A stretch of DNA of 64,000 nt, taken from Chryseobacterium aurantiacum (lineage in GTDB: Bacteria; Bacteroidota; Bacteroidia; Flavobacteriales; Weeksellaceae). Positions 1-9,545 of the stretch are shown here, piece by piece. Made by a program: the position numbers and the translations under genes. Each line of letters opens with the position of its first letter. The stretch's first letter is position 1. The notes beneath the pieces are model-generated. The model ran no database searches. It was not told the origin of the DNA and saw only the letters and a program-made list of their open reading frames with translations. The stretch spans positions 62,001-126,000 of the forward strand of contig NZ_PXUE01000006.1 in the NCBI RefSeq assembly GCF_003020585.1, in the 5' to 3' direction.

Positions 1-269
1 CTTTTCTTATTAAAGTTAATGACTATAAAGTTGGATAGGAAACTTCCGAAGAAGAATAAGAAAATCCATCCTCCAACTACTGCCACTTGTGTCCAGTTGC
101 CTTTACTTATTTCTGCTGCTAAAATAGCGTAGTGTCCTGTTACATTGGACGTAAAAGAAAGAAATATGAGTAGGGATGCTATATTTATAGTACCTGCTGT
201 AAATGCAGTCAGCGTCCCCAACCTGATATTGTCTCCCAGTGTCCTGCTGTTACTATAATTTCTTAACAT
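1..269 (-). CDS. YoaK/DUF1275-like membrane protein (partial)
   Basis: The first 89 residues are visible and the C-terminus lies beyond the left edge. The start is the ATG at 269. After a short basic N-terminus come a Gly/Thr/Ala-rich helix (LGTLTAFTAGTINIASL), the segment TSNVTGHYAILA and a second hydrophobic helix. This pattern resembles the YoaK (DUF1275) family of small polytopic membrane proteins of unknown function. Family assignment is from pattern memory on a fragment. It lies 31 bp downstream of the next minus-strand gene and may be co-transcribed with it. Confidence 0.6.
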   Translation of the reverse strand, partial: MLRNYSNSRTLGDNIRLGTLTAFTAGTINIASLLIFLSFTSNVTGHYAILAAEISKGNWTQVAVVGGWIFLFFFGSFLSNFIVINFNKK

Positions 270-300
270 TGTTTTACTTTTTAAATTGTTTTTGTGTTTT

Positions 301-795
301 TTAAACCTCCACAAAGATCTCGGCCAGTCTTCCTCTTTCCGGAAGTCTTTCTCTTACCCCAACTGCTATTTCTTGGGATTGCAGATCTTTGCATTTTTTG
401 ATGTAGGGAATAATATCAAACTTCCCTTTACCTTTGCTTTTGATGGATGAAGAATAGTAAGCTTCCTCAATATTTTCAGCTTTCACATACTGATTGAATG
501 TTCTCTGAAAGCTTCCAGTGAATACATCACAAATGATTTTATTAACCAGATGAGGATATTTATTCTTTATGATCCCGAAGGCATCACAGAACTCCGCAGG
601 TCTTATCTTATTGAAGATTGTTGTTTTGGTATTGAATAAAAGGTCCCTGATAGAATCTCCAGAATCATATCCTGAGGTTAAAAGAATATTATATTGGTTC
701 TGATCCTCGGATGCATCTTTTTCCTTTAGTACTTTTTTCAATATGTTTAATGACTCAAGAGAGTAATCTGTAGCAATTAAAATTGTTTTAGCCAT
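301..795 (-). CDS. Hypothetical protein, UspA-like N-terminus
   Basis: A 164-residue soluble protein without signal peptide. The opening MAKTILIATDYSLESLNILKK resembles the first strand and helix of universal stress proteins (hydrophobic strand followed by TDYS), but the rest does not show the Gly-rich ATP-binding motif G-x2-G-x9-G(S/T) of that family. I do not recognise a confirmed function. A candidate -7 box TAGTTTTG on the minus strand lies about 40 bp upstream, so the gene probably has its own promoter and may extend into the YoaK-like gene. Confidence 0.6.
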   Translation of the reverse strand: MAKTILIATDYSLESLNILKKVLKEKDASEDQNQYNILLTSGYDSGDSIRDLLFNTKTTIFNKIRPAEFCDAFGIIKNKYPHLVNKIICDVFTGSFQRTFNQYVKAENIEEAYYSSSIKSKGKGKFDIIPYIKKCKDLQSQEIAVGVRERLPERGRLAEIFVEV

Positions 796-836
796 GTTCT
801 TATTATTTTGTTTTGTGTTGATCTTTTTTGATGATA

Positions 837-844
837 CAAAACTA
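837..844 (-). promoter_or_regulatory. Candidate -7 box TAGTTTTG
   Basis: Matches the Bacteroidota sigma-A consensus TAnnTTTG on the minus strand, about 40 bp upstream of the gene starting at 795. No clear -33 TTG was seen at the right spacing. Confidence 0.35.
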
Positions 845-988
845 AAGTGGCCAAATTAGAAGTTCTTTGGAACGGAATTAAAATGTGATTAAAGAGATTA
901 AAATGAGATTAGAAAATTGTTAATGGGAATTAATATGGGCAAAGTTATAGAATGGAAAAATCGCAAAAAGCAAATTCTACTCTTTGTA

Positions 989-2392
989 TCAGGTGTTTTC
1001 CCTTTGTGTGCTATAGAAGTTTGGAAAACGCATTTGTACAGTTGTTCCTTGGTTCTCATGAGAACTTACCAGCAACTCTCCGTGATGCATACGTACAATG
1101 TTTCTTGCCAATGGAAGTCCAATTCCGTAGCCTTCGTAGTTATTGGTATTGGATGCCCTGAAGAAAGGGTCATAGATTTTGTTCATTTCCTCCTGAGGAA
1201 TTCCGATACCATTGTCCTTAACAATAATGTAGACATCCGTATCTGTTGCTCCGAGAGAAACTTTTACCTGCTGGAAATTGGAATACTTACAACCATTACT
1301 GATAATATTGGCCACAGCAAGGTGTAGAAGTTGCTCATTTCCTTGTACTTTTAGTTTTTTCGGATTATCGGGAAGCATACTGATATCCAAATAGATATTA
1401 TTTCTGGAATCTATTTTTCTCAGGGTCTCAATAACATCCCAAAGCAGTTGATCTATTCTTACCTTATCCATTTTCTGGATTTTGCCATCAAAACCGGTTT
1501 GGGCAATCATTAATAAGGCTTTGATTTTTTTATCAAGCTTTTCGGCTTCATCCAGAATGATTTCCAGAGTTTCCTTGTATTCTTCAGTCGTTCTGCTGAT
1601 GGAAAGGGCAACGTCTGCTTCACCCATAATGGAAGTTAGAGGCGTTCTCAATTCATGCGAAACGTTTCCAATCAGGTGATTTTGAGTTTCAAAAGAGGTT
1701 TCAATCCTGTTCAGCATACCATTAAAGGTATCTACAAGCTCGTTTAGTTCCTTATTATCCGGTTGTGGTTCTAGCCGCAGGTGAAGATTTTCGGAGCTTA
1801 TTTCCTTAACCTTTCCGGTAATCTTTAAGATGGGCCTAAATAATGTCTTCGAGAGATAAAAAGAAAATATCATACTGAAGAATAGTGAAAGGACAATACA
1901 GGTAAGCAGTGTTCTTTTCAGGAATCCAAGATAATAGATTACGTAGTGGTTCTTGGCAGAAGCAATGGCGATATAATCTTTGTCATCATACCTAAAGCTT
2001 TGACCAATATAGTAGAATTCTTTATCGTTATAATTATCCTCTCCTTTTCTGATAATATTTTTGAAAAAATAATCCGGAATATGAACTTCCTGAGAGATTT
2101 TTTTGAAATTAGAGTCTGAAGGAACCGCAAACACATAGTCTTTTTCCATAGGTAACTCTTCGTCATTCAGGCTATTGAGAATATAGTTTTCAGGAAGATC
2201 AAGATGATCCTTACTTTTTTCAATTTGAACAATGGTCGCTGTACGAATCTTTAGCAGTTCGTAAAATCTTTGATGTGAAAAATTAACAATTGAAAAGTAA
2301 ACCAAACCACTGAACAGCAAAATAATGGCGGTAAAAACCAACATTAAAAGCACCATCGTTTTGGTCTGATTTGTAATCACTCTGTTAAACAT
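989..2392 (-). CDS. Sensor histidine kinase
   Basis: A 467-residue membrane sensor kinase. An N-terminal membrane helix (about 13-35), a roughly 120-residue extracytoplasmic region, and a second helix near 160-180 precede a HAMP segment. The dimerisation box holds the phospho-acceptor His in HELRTPLTSIMGE, and the ATPase domain has the N box, DNGIGIPQEE and GYGIGLPLARNIV boxes. It starts 3 bp after the response regulator 2396-3103, so the two form one transcript and a cognate pair. The sensed signal cannot be read from sequence. Known families with this layout include metal and envelope-stress sensors. Confidence 0.93.
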   Translation of the reverse strand: MFNRVITNQTKTMVLLMLVFTAIILLFSGLVYFSIVNFSHQRFYELLKIRTATIVQIEKSKDHLDLPENYILNSLNDEELPMEKDYVFAVPSDSNFKKISQEVHIPDYFFKNIIRKGEDNYNDKEFYYIGQSFRYDDKDYIAIASAKNHYVIYYLGFLKRTLLTCIVLSLFFSMIFSFYLSKTLFRPILKITGKVKEISSENLHLRLEPQPDNKELNELVDTFNGMLNRIETSFETQNHLIGNVSHELRTPLTSIMGEADVALSISRTTEEYKETLEIILDEAEKLDKKIKALLMIAQTGFDGKIQKMDKVRIDQLLWDVIETLRKIDSRNNIYLDISMLPDNPKKLKVQGNEQLLHLAVANIISNGCKYSNFQQVKVSLGATDTDVYIIVKDNGIGIPQEEMNKIYDPFFRASNTNNYEGYGIGLPLARNIVRMHHGELLVSSHENQGTTVQMRFPNFYSTQRENT

Positions 2393-2395
2393 TCA

Positions 2396-3103
2396 TTACG
2401 CTTTTTTCAAGACATAACCCATTCCTATTACCGTATGGATCAATTTGTTATCATCCTGACTATCTAGTTTTTTTCTTAAGTAGTTCACATACACATCTAC
2501 CACATTGGTTCCCAGTTCATAGTTTACACCCCATACAGCATCCAGAATTTCGGCTCTGGAAATCACTTTTTCAGGGTTATTAAGGAAGTACAGCAACAGT
2601 TTATATTCTGTAGAAGTAAGTGTGATTTCTTCTCCGCTGCGGGTCACTTTTTTGGTATAATCATTTACTGTAAGATCAGAAAACTGAAATACATGTTCAT
2701 TATCTGGCTCCGGTTCAGTAATTTCCTGTGGACCATTGTTGTTGCTTCTTCTTAAAAGAGATTTTACGCGGGCAACCAGTTCAATAAATTTAAATGGCTT
2801 TACCAGATAATCATCGCCTCCACTTTCCAGACCAAGAACAATATTTTCTGAAGTTCCCAAGGCAGTTAAAAATAAAATAGGAACACTCTGATTTGTTTTT
2901 CTGATTTCCTTACAAACATCCAGCCCGTTCATTTCAGGCAGCATAATATCCAAAATTACCAAATCAAAGTCGTTTGCTTGTACCAATTGTACACCAGTTC
3001 GCCCGTCAAAAGCTACAGAAATTTCATATCCGTTTTCCTGCAGTCCTTTTTTAATAAAAGAAACTACGCTGGTTTCGTCTTCGATAAGAATAATTTTTTT
3101 CAT
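2396..3103 (-). CDS. OmpR/PhoB-type response regulator
   Basis: A 235-residue two-domain regulator. The receiver domain (1-115) has the acidic pair EDE near residue 8, the phospho-acceptor Asp in LVILDIMLPEMNG, and the conserved Thr and Lys (FLTA, LVKPF). The C-terminal winged helix (about 135-232) has the TSTEYKLL and VDVYVNYLRKKLD segments typical of OmpR-family DNA binding. It is the first gene of the two-component operon. A -7 box lies at 3125-3132, and the operon is divergent from the XRE-cupin regulator at 3323. Confidence 0.95.
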   Translation of the reverse strand: MKKIILIEDETSVVSFIKKGLQENGYEISVAFDGRTGVQLVQANDFDLVILDIMLPEMNGLDVCKEIRKTNQSVPILFLTALGTSENIVLGLESGGDDYLVKPFKFIELVARVKSLLRRSNNNGPQEITEPEPDNEHVFQFSDLTVNDYTKKVTRSGEEITLTSTEYKLLLYFLNNPEKVISRAEILDAVWGVNYELGTNVVDVYVNYLRKKLDSQDDNKLIHTVIGMGYVLKKA

Positions 3104-3124
3104 GAAATGAAATAAGGAGTTTTA

Positions 3125-3132
3125 CAAAAATA
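3125..3132 (-). promoter_or_regulatory. Candidate -7 box TATTTTTG for the two-component operon
   Basis: TAnnTTTG match on the minus strand, 22 bp upstream of the response-regulator start. No -33 TTG was found at standard spacing. Confidence 0.4.
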
Positions 3133-3268
3133 AGGAAATTTTATTGGGAAAGCGAAAAGCCACTTACCCAAATCTGTGATTTTACCACTTTGTATTTTAA
3201 TTTTGAACCTCAACAATAATTTTAAATGAATTGATCCTGCACACCATACAACCTATATAGAATAGTAT

Positions 3269-3276
3269 TACCTTTG
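3269..3276 (+). promoter_or_regulatory. Candidate -7 box TACCTTTG for the XRE-cupin gene
   Basis: TAnnTTTG match on the plus strand, 47 bp upstream of the ATG at 3323. It lies in the divergent region between the two-component operon and the XRE-cupin regulator. Confidence 0.4.
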
Positions 3277-3322
3277 TCTTTCATATAATGACGAAAATAA
3301 TTTAGGTTAAATTGAATACAGC

Positions 3323-3892
3323 ATGAATGACTTTTTAATAGGTATCGGTAAGAGATTAAAGGATATTAGAAAAAAGAATAATTTAACCATTAATGAACTG
3401 GCTTTCAAAGCCAATGTAAGTAACGGGCTTGTTTCCCGTATCGAAAATGGCAGAACCATTCCCTCTCTTCCCGTTTTACTTGATCTTATTCAGTCTCTGG
3501 AAATTGACGCAAGTTATTTCTTTGAAGGGGTAGAGAAAAAGTCCCATGCAAAATTCATTTATGTTCCCAAGGAAAACCAACAGCTTATAGAAAAAGAAGT
3601 GGAAGCTGAGGGTTTCAAGTATATGCACATCTTCAGTAAAAGTCTTCATTCTTTAGGTTTTGAAGCCGTACTACTTACTCTTGAACCCAACTCAAAAAGA
3701 GAAAAGGTTATCACAGATGCCTGGGAGTTTAAATATATATTGAAAGGAGAAGTGAAATACATTATTGATAATGAAGAAATCATCTTAAAAGAGGGAGATT
3801 CTCTTTATTTCAACGGAAAGTTCCCGCACGTTCCTGTGAGCATCAGCAATGAAAGCTGCGTAATGCTTGTTCTTTACTTCTACACAGCATAA
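3323..3892 (+). CDS. XRE-family regulator with cupin sensor domain
   Basis: A 189-residue regulator. An N-terminal helix-turn-helix of the Cro/CI (XRE) type spans about residues 8-63 (LKDIRKKNNLTINELA, followed by VSNGLVSRIENGRTIPSL). A linker is followed by a C-terminal cupin barrel (about 110-187) with the GD-containing turn KEGDSLYFNGKFPHVPVS. This architecture is common in local regulators of catabolic genes, the cupin binding the metabolite. The gene sits just before the TonB receptor-to-HAD genes on the same strand, so it is the natural candidate regulator of that locus. The palindrome at 3938-3954 begins 46 bp after its stop codon. Confidence 0.9.
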   Translation: MNDFLIGIGKRLKDIRKKNNLTINELAFKANVSNGLVSRIENGRTIPSLPVLLDLIQSLEIDASYFFEGVEKKSHAKFIYVPKENQQLIEKEVEAEGFKYMHIFSKSLHSLGFEAVLLTLEPNSKREKVITDAWEFKYILKGEVKYIIDNEEIILKEGDSLYFNGKFPHVPVSISNESCVMLVLYFYTA

Positions 3893-4239
3893 ATTCCCCA
3901 TACAGTCTGTTTATTTTTATATTTTATTTTCTAAAAAGTTTACTATTTGTAAACTTTTGAATTTCCCATTATGGTTAAAATTAACGCTATGTTAATGGCA
4001 AACTTCCTTTTTATATAAAAAATTCAAATAATAACTGTCTCTCAAAATTACTTTATAATCCCCTTAAACAAAGGCTTTTTTGACAACAAGAAGCTTCTTA
4101 CCTCTATTTTTTGACCTATTTTCAGGATAAGAAATGAGTAACAAATCCCTGTAATTTATTAAACAATACTTAACACGAAATATTTATATATATTAAAATT
4201 ATTAGCTTGTTTTGCATAAAAAATTTAATATATGTAAAA
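3893..4239 (+). other. Long leader/promoter region of the TonB receptor
   Basis: This 347-bp stretch has no credible gene. It holds the palindromic site at 3938-3954 near its left end, then AT-rich DNA up to the receptor ATG at 4240. A transcript starting near the palindrome would have an unusually long leader of about 250 nt. I saw no clear terminator or riboswitch fold in it. Confidence 0.5.
3938..3954. promoter_or_regulatory. Operator candidate GTTTAC-TATTT-GTAAAC
   Basis: A perfect 6-bp inverted repeat with a 5-bp spacer. The same 17-bp motif recurs twice, near-perfectly, and once weakly, upstream of the secreted phosphodiesterase at 10457 (10373-10429). This suggests one regulator controls both transcripts. 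The XRE-cupin protein encoded next to it is the best guess. Confidence 0.6.
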
Positions 4240-7065
4240 ATGAAAACAAATTTAGAGAAATTACTTACCCTTGTTTTTGTCTGTTTTATTATTCTTGTTT
4301 CAGCACAAAAGCAGTTAATTATAGGAACTGTTCTTGACGACAGCCAGCCCCTTCCCGGTGCAACCGTTAAAATAAAAGGCTTATCTAAGAGTATAACCAC
4401 AGATATTGACGGAAAATTTACAATCAATGATATTGTGGAGGGGCAATACAGTCTACAGATCAGCTACATTGGCTATGAATCTTCAGAAGTCAATATTGAT
4501 TTAAAAACCGGAGCCACTATAGATGTGGGAATAATAAAATTATCACAACCAAGAAAAAACCTTGATGAAGTGGTAGTAACCGGAACCTTAAAAAATACAG
4601 AGGCAAGAGCCCTGAACCTACAAAAAAACGCCATCAATATTACCAACGTTATAGCATCAGATGGTATAGGAAAGCTTCCGGACAGAAATGCAGCTGAAAC
4701 GGTACAGCGTGTACAAGGGGTTTCCATTGAAAGAGATCAGGGCGAAGGAAGGTTTGTTTCTTTAAGAGGGCTCCCTCCTTTCTGGGCTTCCACCACAATT
4801 AACGGAAACAGGCTACCAACCGCTGAAGAAGAAACAACATCCAGAGCTACAGCTTTTGATTTCTTCCCTACAGAACTGATTTCCTATGTTCATGTAAACA
4901 AATCTTTTACGCCTGATATGGAGGCGGACGGAATTGGTGGCGGTGTCAACTTTATTACCAAGACACCACCCATGAAAACAGAGTTTAAAGCCACATTAGG
5001 AAGTGGTTACAATGCCAAGTCAGATAAAGGAGTTTACAATCTTGGCTTCTTGTATGGCGGAAGAACAAAGGATAAAAAATTCGGGTATCTTTTTAATTTT
5101 GCTCATTTCATCAGAAACTGGTCTACCGATAACTTCGAGGCAAGAAGAAGTGGTGATGAAGGTGTTTTCAGGTTAGAACTTCGTGATTATAACGGAGTTC
5201 GAAAGACAACAGGTATTAACGCAGCTTTTGAATATGTACTTTCTCCAAAAAACACCCTCTATCTGAAAGGAATGTATGGAACTCTTTCTGATGATGAAAC
5301 CCACTACAAGCACCGAATCAGATTCGATAAATTCAGTTCTGCCAATAATACGGCGAGAGTAGAACTTCAAAATATCCACAACTTACTGATCACAGAACTT
5401 ACTTCCGTTTCATTGGGTGGTATTCACAGTTTAAGTAAGGGAAAAATTGACTGGGATCTTTCTTATTATGACAATCAGTTCAAGTATGGAAATATTCCTG
5501 ATAAGCAGAATAGCTCTTATTATGTAATTAAATACACCCAATCAGGAGTGGGAATTAACCCTGATTACATATCCGATCATGGAAATGGCCCAAGAGCCTA
5601 CTGGAAAGCAGATGGTGGGAAATTAGATTATAAAAATCCGGATGCTTTATTTGGGTTCTACAGTGATCCTAATTTCAAAATGGATGCTTCTAAAATGAGG
5701 TTTACAGATCTTGAATTCTATAAAGTCTTTGTAGAGGAAAAAGATAAAATCGTTGCCGCATTTAACCATGAAATCAATGCTTCCGACAGGCTTACCTTAA
5801 AATACGGGTTAAAGTACAGAGACAAAGAACGTAATGCAAGGTTTTCCGATATTTTCTATAACTGGAGCAACGGAACAGCTCCTCTTTTATCCGATTATGC
5901 TCAGTATGTTACAACACAAGCAAACGGACCCAAGTATTTAAGCGAAATGAACGCTCATATCGGGAACTCTTTTGGGCCGGTACTGTCTACTTCCGGAATG
6001 GATCAGTTCTGGTATCAAAACCAAGGAAATCTAAAGATTAATACTGCTGATTCTGAAGCATTAGAATACAATAAGGCATTAGGAAGAAACTTTGATGTTT
6101 TTGAAAAACATGCCGATGCATATGGAATGGCAACCTATAAACTGAATGATAAGATCACTTTTTTAGGAGGAATCAGATTATCCAATACCAATACAAAAGT
6201 AAAGGGATATAACGTCATTGATGATGTTCTTACTCCCGTTGAACACACCAAAAATTATCTTGCCGTTTTACCAATGCTTCATTTAAAATATACATTAAAT
6301 GATAAAGCCAACCTTCGATTTGCTGCTACAAGAACGTTTTCAAGGCCTAATTTCGGAGATCTGACCCCTGGGGGAACTTATATTGAAGCAGATAATGAAT
6401 TCAAAGGCGGAAACCCGGACCTTAATCCAACGTATTCTTTAAACTTTGACCTGATGGGAGAATATTATTTCTCAAATGTAGGGATTCTGAGTGGTGGAGT
6501 TTTCTATAAATCCATTACAGATCCAATCTTTCAGGATTCATTCACCGGAAGCTATAATGGGATGAACGGGGTACAATTTTCTGCTCCCAATAACGGAAAA
6601 GCAGCATGGCTGGGCGGAATAGAATTAGGCATCAACAAAAGGTTCGACTTTCTGCCAGGTTTTCTTAAATATTTCGGGGCACAGGTGAATGCCACTTTTA
6701 TGACTTCAGAAATGGAAAAACCAAGCGGAAGAAAAGTAAAACTTCCCTACCAAGCCAAGGAATTGTATAACGTACAGCTATTCTTTGAGAAAAAAGGTTT
6801 CAATGCAAGACTTGCCTACAACTATAAAGGAAAGTATGCTGTGGAGTATGCAGAGGATGATATTAATGATTCCTATTACGGAAAATACAGTAATCTGGAC
6901 TTTGGAGGATCTTACCAGTTTACCAAGTTCCTGACGCTATACGCAGATGTTAACAATATTCTGAACAAACCTTTGATCTATCACTTCGGTAAAAACGAAG
7001 ACCGTCCTGAACAGGTGGAATACTATGGAGTAAGATTTAATCTTGGAATAAAACTGAACTTCTAA
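4240..7065 (+). CDS. TonB-dependent outer-membrane receptor
   Basis: The ATG at 4240 was preferred to the upstream TTG at 4207 because it starts a clean signal peptide (MKTNLEKLLTLVFVCFIILVSA-Q). The mature protein begins with a carboxypeptidase-regulatory-like domain (about 25-105: IIGTVLDDSQPLPGATVKI), then a plug domain (DEVVVTGTL, GKLPDRNAAETVQRVQGVSI, SLRGLPP), then a large beta barrel ending in GIKLNF with a terminal Phe. Total about 941 residues. It imports a ligand across the outer membrane using TonB energy. It is followed after 9 bp by the permease gene, so its ligand is probably the substrate of the downstream phosphonate-type enzymes. Confidence 0.92.
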   Translation: MKTNLEKLLTLVFVCFIILVSAQKQLIIGTVLDDSQPLPGATVKIKGLSKSITTDIDGKFTINDIVEGQYSLQISYIGYESSEVNIDLKTGATIDVGIIKLSQPRKNLDEVVVTGTLKNTEARALNLQKNAINITNVIASDGIGKLPDRNAAETVQRVQGVSIERDQGEGRFVSLRGLPPFWASTTINGNRLPTAEEETTSRATAFDFFPTELISYVHVNKSFTPDMEADGIGGGVNFITKTPPMKTEFKATLGSGYNAKSDKGVYNLGFLYGGRTKDKKFGYLFNFAHFIRNWSTDNFEARRSGDEGVFRLELRDYNGVRKTTGINAAFEYVLSPKNTLYLKGMYGTLSDDETHYKHRIRFDKFSSANNTARVELQNIHNLLITELTSVSLGGIHSLSKGKIDWDLSYYDNQFKYGNIPDKQNSSYYVIKYTQSGVGINPDYISDHGNGPRAYWKADGGKLDYKNPDALFGFYSDPNFKMDASKMRFTDLEFYKVFVEEKDKIVAAFNHEINASDRLTLKYGLKYRDKERNARFSDIFYNWSNGTAPLLSDYAQYVTTQANGPKYLSEMNAHIGNSFGPVLSTSGMDQFWYQNQGNLKINTADSEALEYNKALGRNFDVFEKHADAYGMATYKLNDKITFLGGIRLSNTNTKVKGYNVIDDVLTPVEHTKNYLAVLPMLHLKYTLNDKANLRFAATRTFSRPNFGDLTPGGTYIEADNEFKGGNPDLNPTYSLNFDLMGEYYFSNVGILSGGVFYKSITDPIFQDSFTGSYNGMNGVQFSAPNNGKAAWLGGIELGINKRFDFLPGFLKYFGAQVNATFMTSEMEKPSGRKVKLPYQAKELYNVQLFFEKKGFNARLAYNYKGKYAVEYAEDDINDSYYGKYSNLDFGGSYQFTKFLTLYADVNNILNKPLIYHFGKNEDRPEQVEYYGVRFNLGIKLNF

Positions 7066-7074
7066 AACACAACA

Positions 7075-8373
7075 ATGGCCAAAACCATCAATAAAAAAAC
7101 AATAGTAACGCTGAAAGCCGCATTTGCCGCTTTCGGTGTTTACTTCTGCATGTATGGATTTCGAAAGCCTTTTACTGTAGCCTCCTTTGAGGGTCTTTCT
7201 TATTGGGGCGTTGATTATAAAATATTAATTATCATCGCTCAGGCAGTGGGTTATTTTATTTCCAAATTCATCGGGATCAAATTCATTTCAGAATTAAGGC
7301 CTACAAAAAGAATTGGGTATCTGTTTACGTTCATTGCTGTGGCTGAAATTGCTCTGCTAGGCTTTGCGGTAGTTCCTGCTCCTTACAACATTCTCTTTAT
7401 GTTCATCAATGGTATTCCGTTGGGAATGATCTGGGGAATTGTTTTTTCATACATTGAAGGGCGCAAAACAACTGAAATTATCGGGCTATTCTTATGTTCA
7501 AGCTTTGTGGTTTCTTCAGGATTTACCAAATCTGTAGGGAAGTTTTTAATGGATACATTTTCTATTTCCGAATTCTGGATGCCTTTTTCTGCCGGCCTGA
7601 TCTTTATTGTTCCCCTGATTATTTTCGGGATGTTTTTGGAAAGAATTCCACAGCCTACGGAAGAAGATATTTTGCTTAAAAGTAAAAGGGAACCTCTGAA
7701 CGGAAAAGGGCGGAAAGAACTTATTTATCGGTTTTTTGTTCCTATTGTATGCATCATTTTCCTTTATATCTGCCTAACGGTTTTAAGAGATTTCAGGGAT
7801 AATTTTAGCCGGGAGATCTGGGATGGGCTGAATTTCACTTTTGACAGTTCTATCTTTACCTTAACGGAGATTCCAATTGCAGCCATGGTACTTTTAATCC
7901 TAAGTTTCATGGTAAGGGTCAAAAACAATAAAAGGGCATTTGCTTATTATCACTATATCCTTTTTGCAGGGATTCTTACGGTTGGTCTTTCTACCTACCT
8001 GTTTCAGCAAAGCTCTTTATCTCCTTTTCTGTGGATGACGATTTCGGGTTTTGGAATGTATCTCTGTTATATTCCTTTTAACGGAATTTACTTTGACAGA
8101 ATGATTGCCGCCTTTGATATTAAGGGTAATGTAGGGTTTCTTATTTATATTGTGGACTCCTTTGGGTATCTTGGAAGTGTTTTAATCCTATTGTATAAAA
8201 ACTTTGGCTCTGCTCAGACTTCATGGCTTAGCTTTTATATTACCTTAAACTACATCATAACATTCTCTGTTTTAATTCTTTCGGTCATTGCATTTCTTTC
8301 TTTCAGAAAAAAGTCAAAACCGAAATCAAACTCTAATCAATTCATCAATTTCGATACTTCGAAAATCTTATAA
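7075..8373 (+). CDS. MFS-like permease (DUF5690-type)
   Basis: A 432-residue protein with about 12 hydrophobic segments and an opening (AAFAAFGVYFCMYGFRKPF) that resembles MFS carriers of organophosphates such as the GlpT/UhpC group. I believe it falls in the Bacteroidota DUF5690 family, but that name is from memory. It probably moves the compound taken in by the preceding TonB receptor across the inner membrane. It lies 9 bp after the receptor and 11 bp before the oxidoreductase, so the genes form one operon. Confidence 0.8.
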   Translation: MAKTINKKTIVTLKAAFAAFGVYFCMYGFRKPFTVASFEGLSYWGVDYKILIIIAQAVGYFISKFIGIKFISELRPTKRIGYLFTFIAVAEIALLGFAVVPAPYNILFMFINGIPLGMIWGIVFSYIEGRKTTEIIGLFLCSSFVVSSGFTKSVGKFLMDTFSISEFWMPFSAGLIFIVPLIIFGMFLERIPQPTEEDILLKSKREPLNGKGRKELIYRFFVPIVCIIFLYICLTVLRDFRDNFSREIWDGLNFTFDSSIFTLTEIPIAAMVLLILSFMVRVKNNKRAFAYYHYILFAGILTVGLSTYLFQQSSLSPFLWMTISGFGMYLCYIPFNGIYFDRMIAAFDIKGNVGFLIYIVDSFGYLGSVLILLYKNFGSAQTSWLSFYITLNYIITFSVLILSVIAFLSFRKKSKPKSNSNQFINFDTSKIL

Positions 8374-8384
8374 ATTATAGTACA

Positions 8385-9539
8385 ATGAAAACAAAATTTG
8401 ATTTACTCGTTGTTGGGGGCGGAATTCTTGGAACATTCCATGCTTATCATGCCCTGAAGAGAAATCTTAAGGTAGCCATCCTTGAAAGAAACTCTGTTCC
8501 CCAGGGTGCAACGGTAAGGAACTTCGGACAGGTAGTACCCTCCGGAATGGATCTTAAATGGCAAAACTTTGGGAGAGAAAGTCTTGAAATATATAATGAA
8601 CTTCACACTAAGGCAGATCTTACCATCAGAAAAAACGGTTCTGTATACGTCGCTTCCAATGATGAAGAGCTTCAGCTTATTGAAGAGCTCTATGAAATCA
8701 ACAGAAACAATGATTATGAATCTATTTTATTGTCCAAAAACGACTGTATCAAGAAATTTGACGGTCTTCGTTCAGACTATTGCAAAGGAGGACTTTTCTT
8801 TCCACAGGAACTTTCTGTAGATTCTGCAGATATGATTGTAAAGCTTCACAAGCTTTTGCAGGAAAAAATGGGATTGCAGATCTTCTATAATACAACTATT
8901 TCTGAAACTCATGAAGATAATCAAAAATGTATAGCCATTGCCACGGATGGGACTGAATTTACGGCTTCCAAAATCATTATCTGTGGCGGTCATGAATTTA
9001 AGACTTTATACCCTAATGTATTCAATCAAAGCGATTTGGAAGTAAGTAAACTTCAAATGCTTCAGACAAAGCCACAGGGGATTTATTCTCTTCAGGGAAA
9101 TATTCTTACTGGTCTTTCCATCAGAAGGTATGAATCGTTTGGCGAATGTCCGTCTTTCCAAAAGATCAAATCTCTGGAAGATCCCAATTCGTTTGAAAAA
9201 AGGTATGGTGTTCATATTTTGTTCAAGCAGGCATTAGACGGATCTATCATTCTTGGAGATTCTCATGAATACGCCGATGCCAAAAATGCAGATGATCTTG
9301 GTTATGATCTTAACATGGAAATTGATGAGTTTATGATTCATGAAGCCAAAAAAATCATTGATCTTCCCACATATGAAATTCAGAGAAGATGGTTTGGGGT
9401 ATATTCTCAGTGCAAAACAAAAGATATTTTTGAGCATAGCCCATCTCCAAATATTCATATTGTAACGGGTATAGGAGGAAAAGGAATGACGGGAAGCGGA
9501 GGCTTCTCCAAGTTTAATATTGAAAAAATATACACATAA
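8385..9539 (+). CDS. FAD-dependent oxidoreductase of phosphonate loci (TIGR03364-type)
   Basis: A 384-residue DAO-superfamily flavoprotein. The N-terminal Rossmann motif VVGGGILGTFHAYHAL (about 8-24) is followed by ILERN and GATVRNFGQV, which resemble FAD-contacting segments of deaminating amine oxidases. The C-terminus closes the FAD site with VTGIGGKGMTGSGGF. Proteins of this subgroup (TIGR03364, including the enzyme called PbfC) are found beside phosphonatase-like HAD hydrolases and oxidise aminoethylphosphonate-type amines to phosphonoacetaldehyde. Here the HAD partner follows after 6 bp, which supports the assignment. The exact substrate, such as N-methyl-aminoethylphosphonate, is inferred. 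Confidence 0.85.
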   Translation: MKTKFDLLVVGGGILGTFHAYHALKRNLKVAILERNSVPQGATVRNFGQVVPSGMDLKWQNFGRESLEIYNELHTKADLTIRKNGSVYVASNDEELQLIEELYEINRNNDYESILLSKNDCIKKFDGLRSDYCKGGLFFPQELSVDSADMIVKLHKLLQEKMGLQIFYNTTISETHEDNQKCIAIATDGTEFTASKIIICGGHEFKTLYPNVFNQSDLEVSKLQMLQTKPQGIYSLQGNILTGLSIRRYESFGECPSFQKIKSLEDPNSFEKRYGVHILFKQALDGSIILGDSHEYADAKNADDLGYDLNMEIDEFMIHEAKKIIDLPTYEIQRRWFGVYSQCKTKDIFEHSPSPNIHIVTGIGGKGMTGSGGFSKFNIEKIYT

Positions 9540-9545
9540 ATTTAA

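Noticed and set aside
917..1327. Plus-strand open frames over the histidine kinase
   Set aside because: They overlap a clear kinase on the other strand and show no recognisable protein features; the same applies to most antisense frames in the window.
4207..4239. TTG start for the TonB receptor
   Set aside because: It adds 11 residues before a complete signal peptide that starts at the ATG at 4240.
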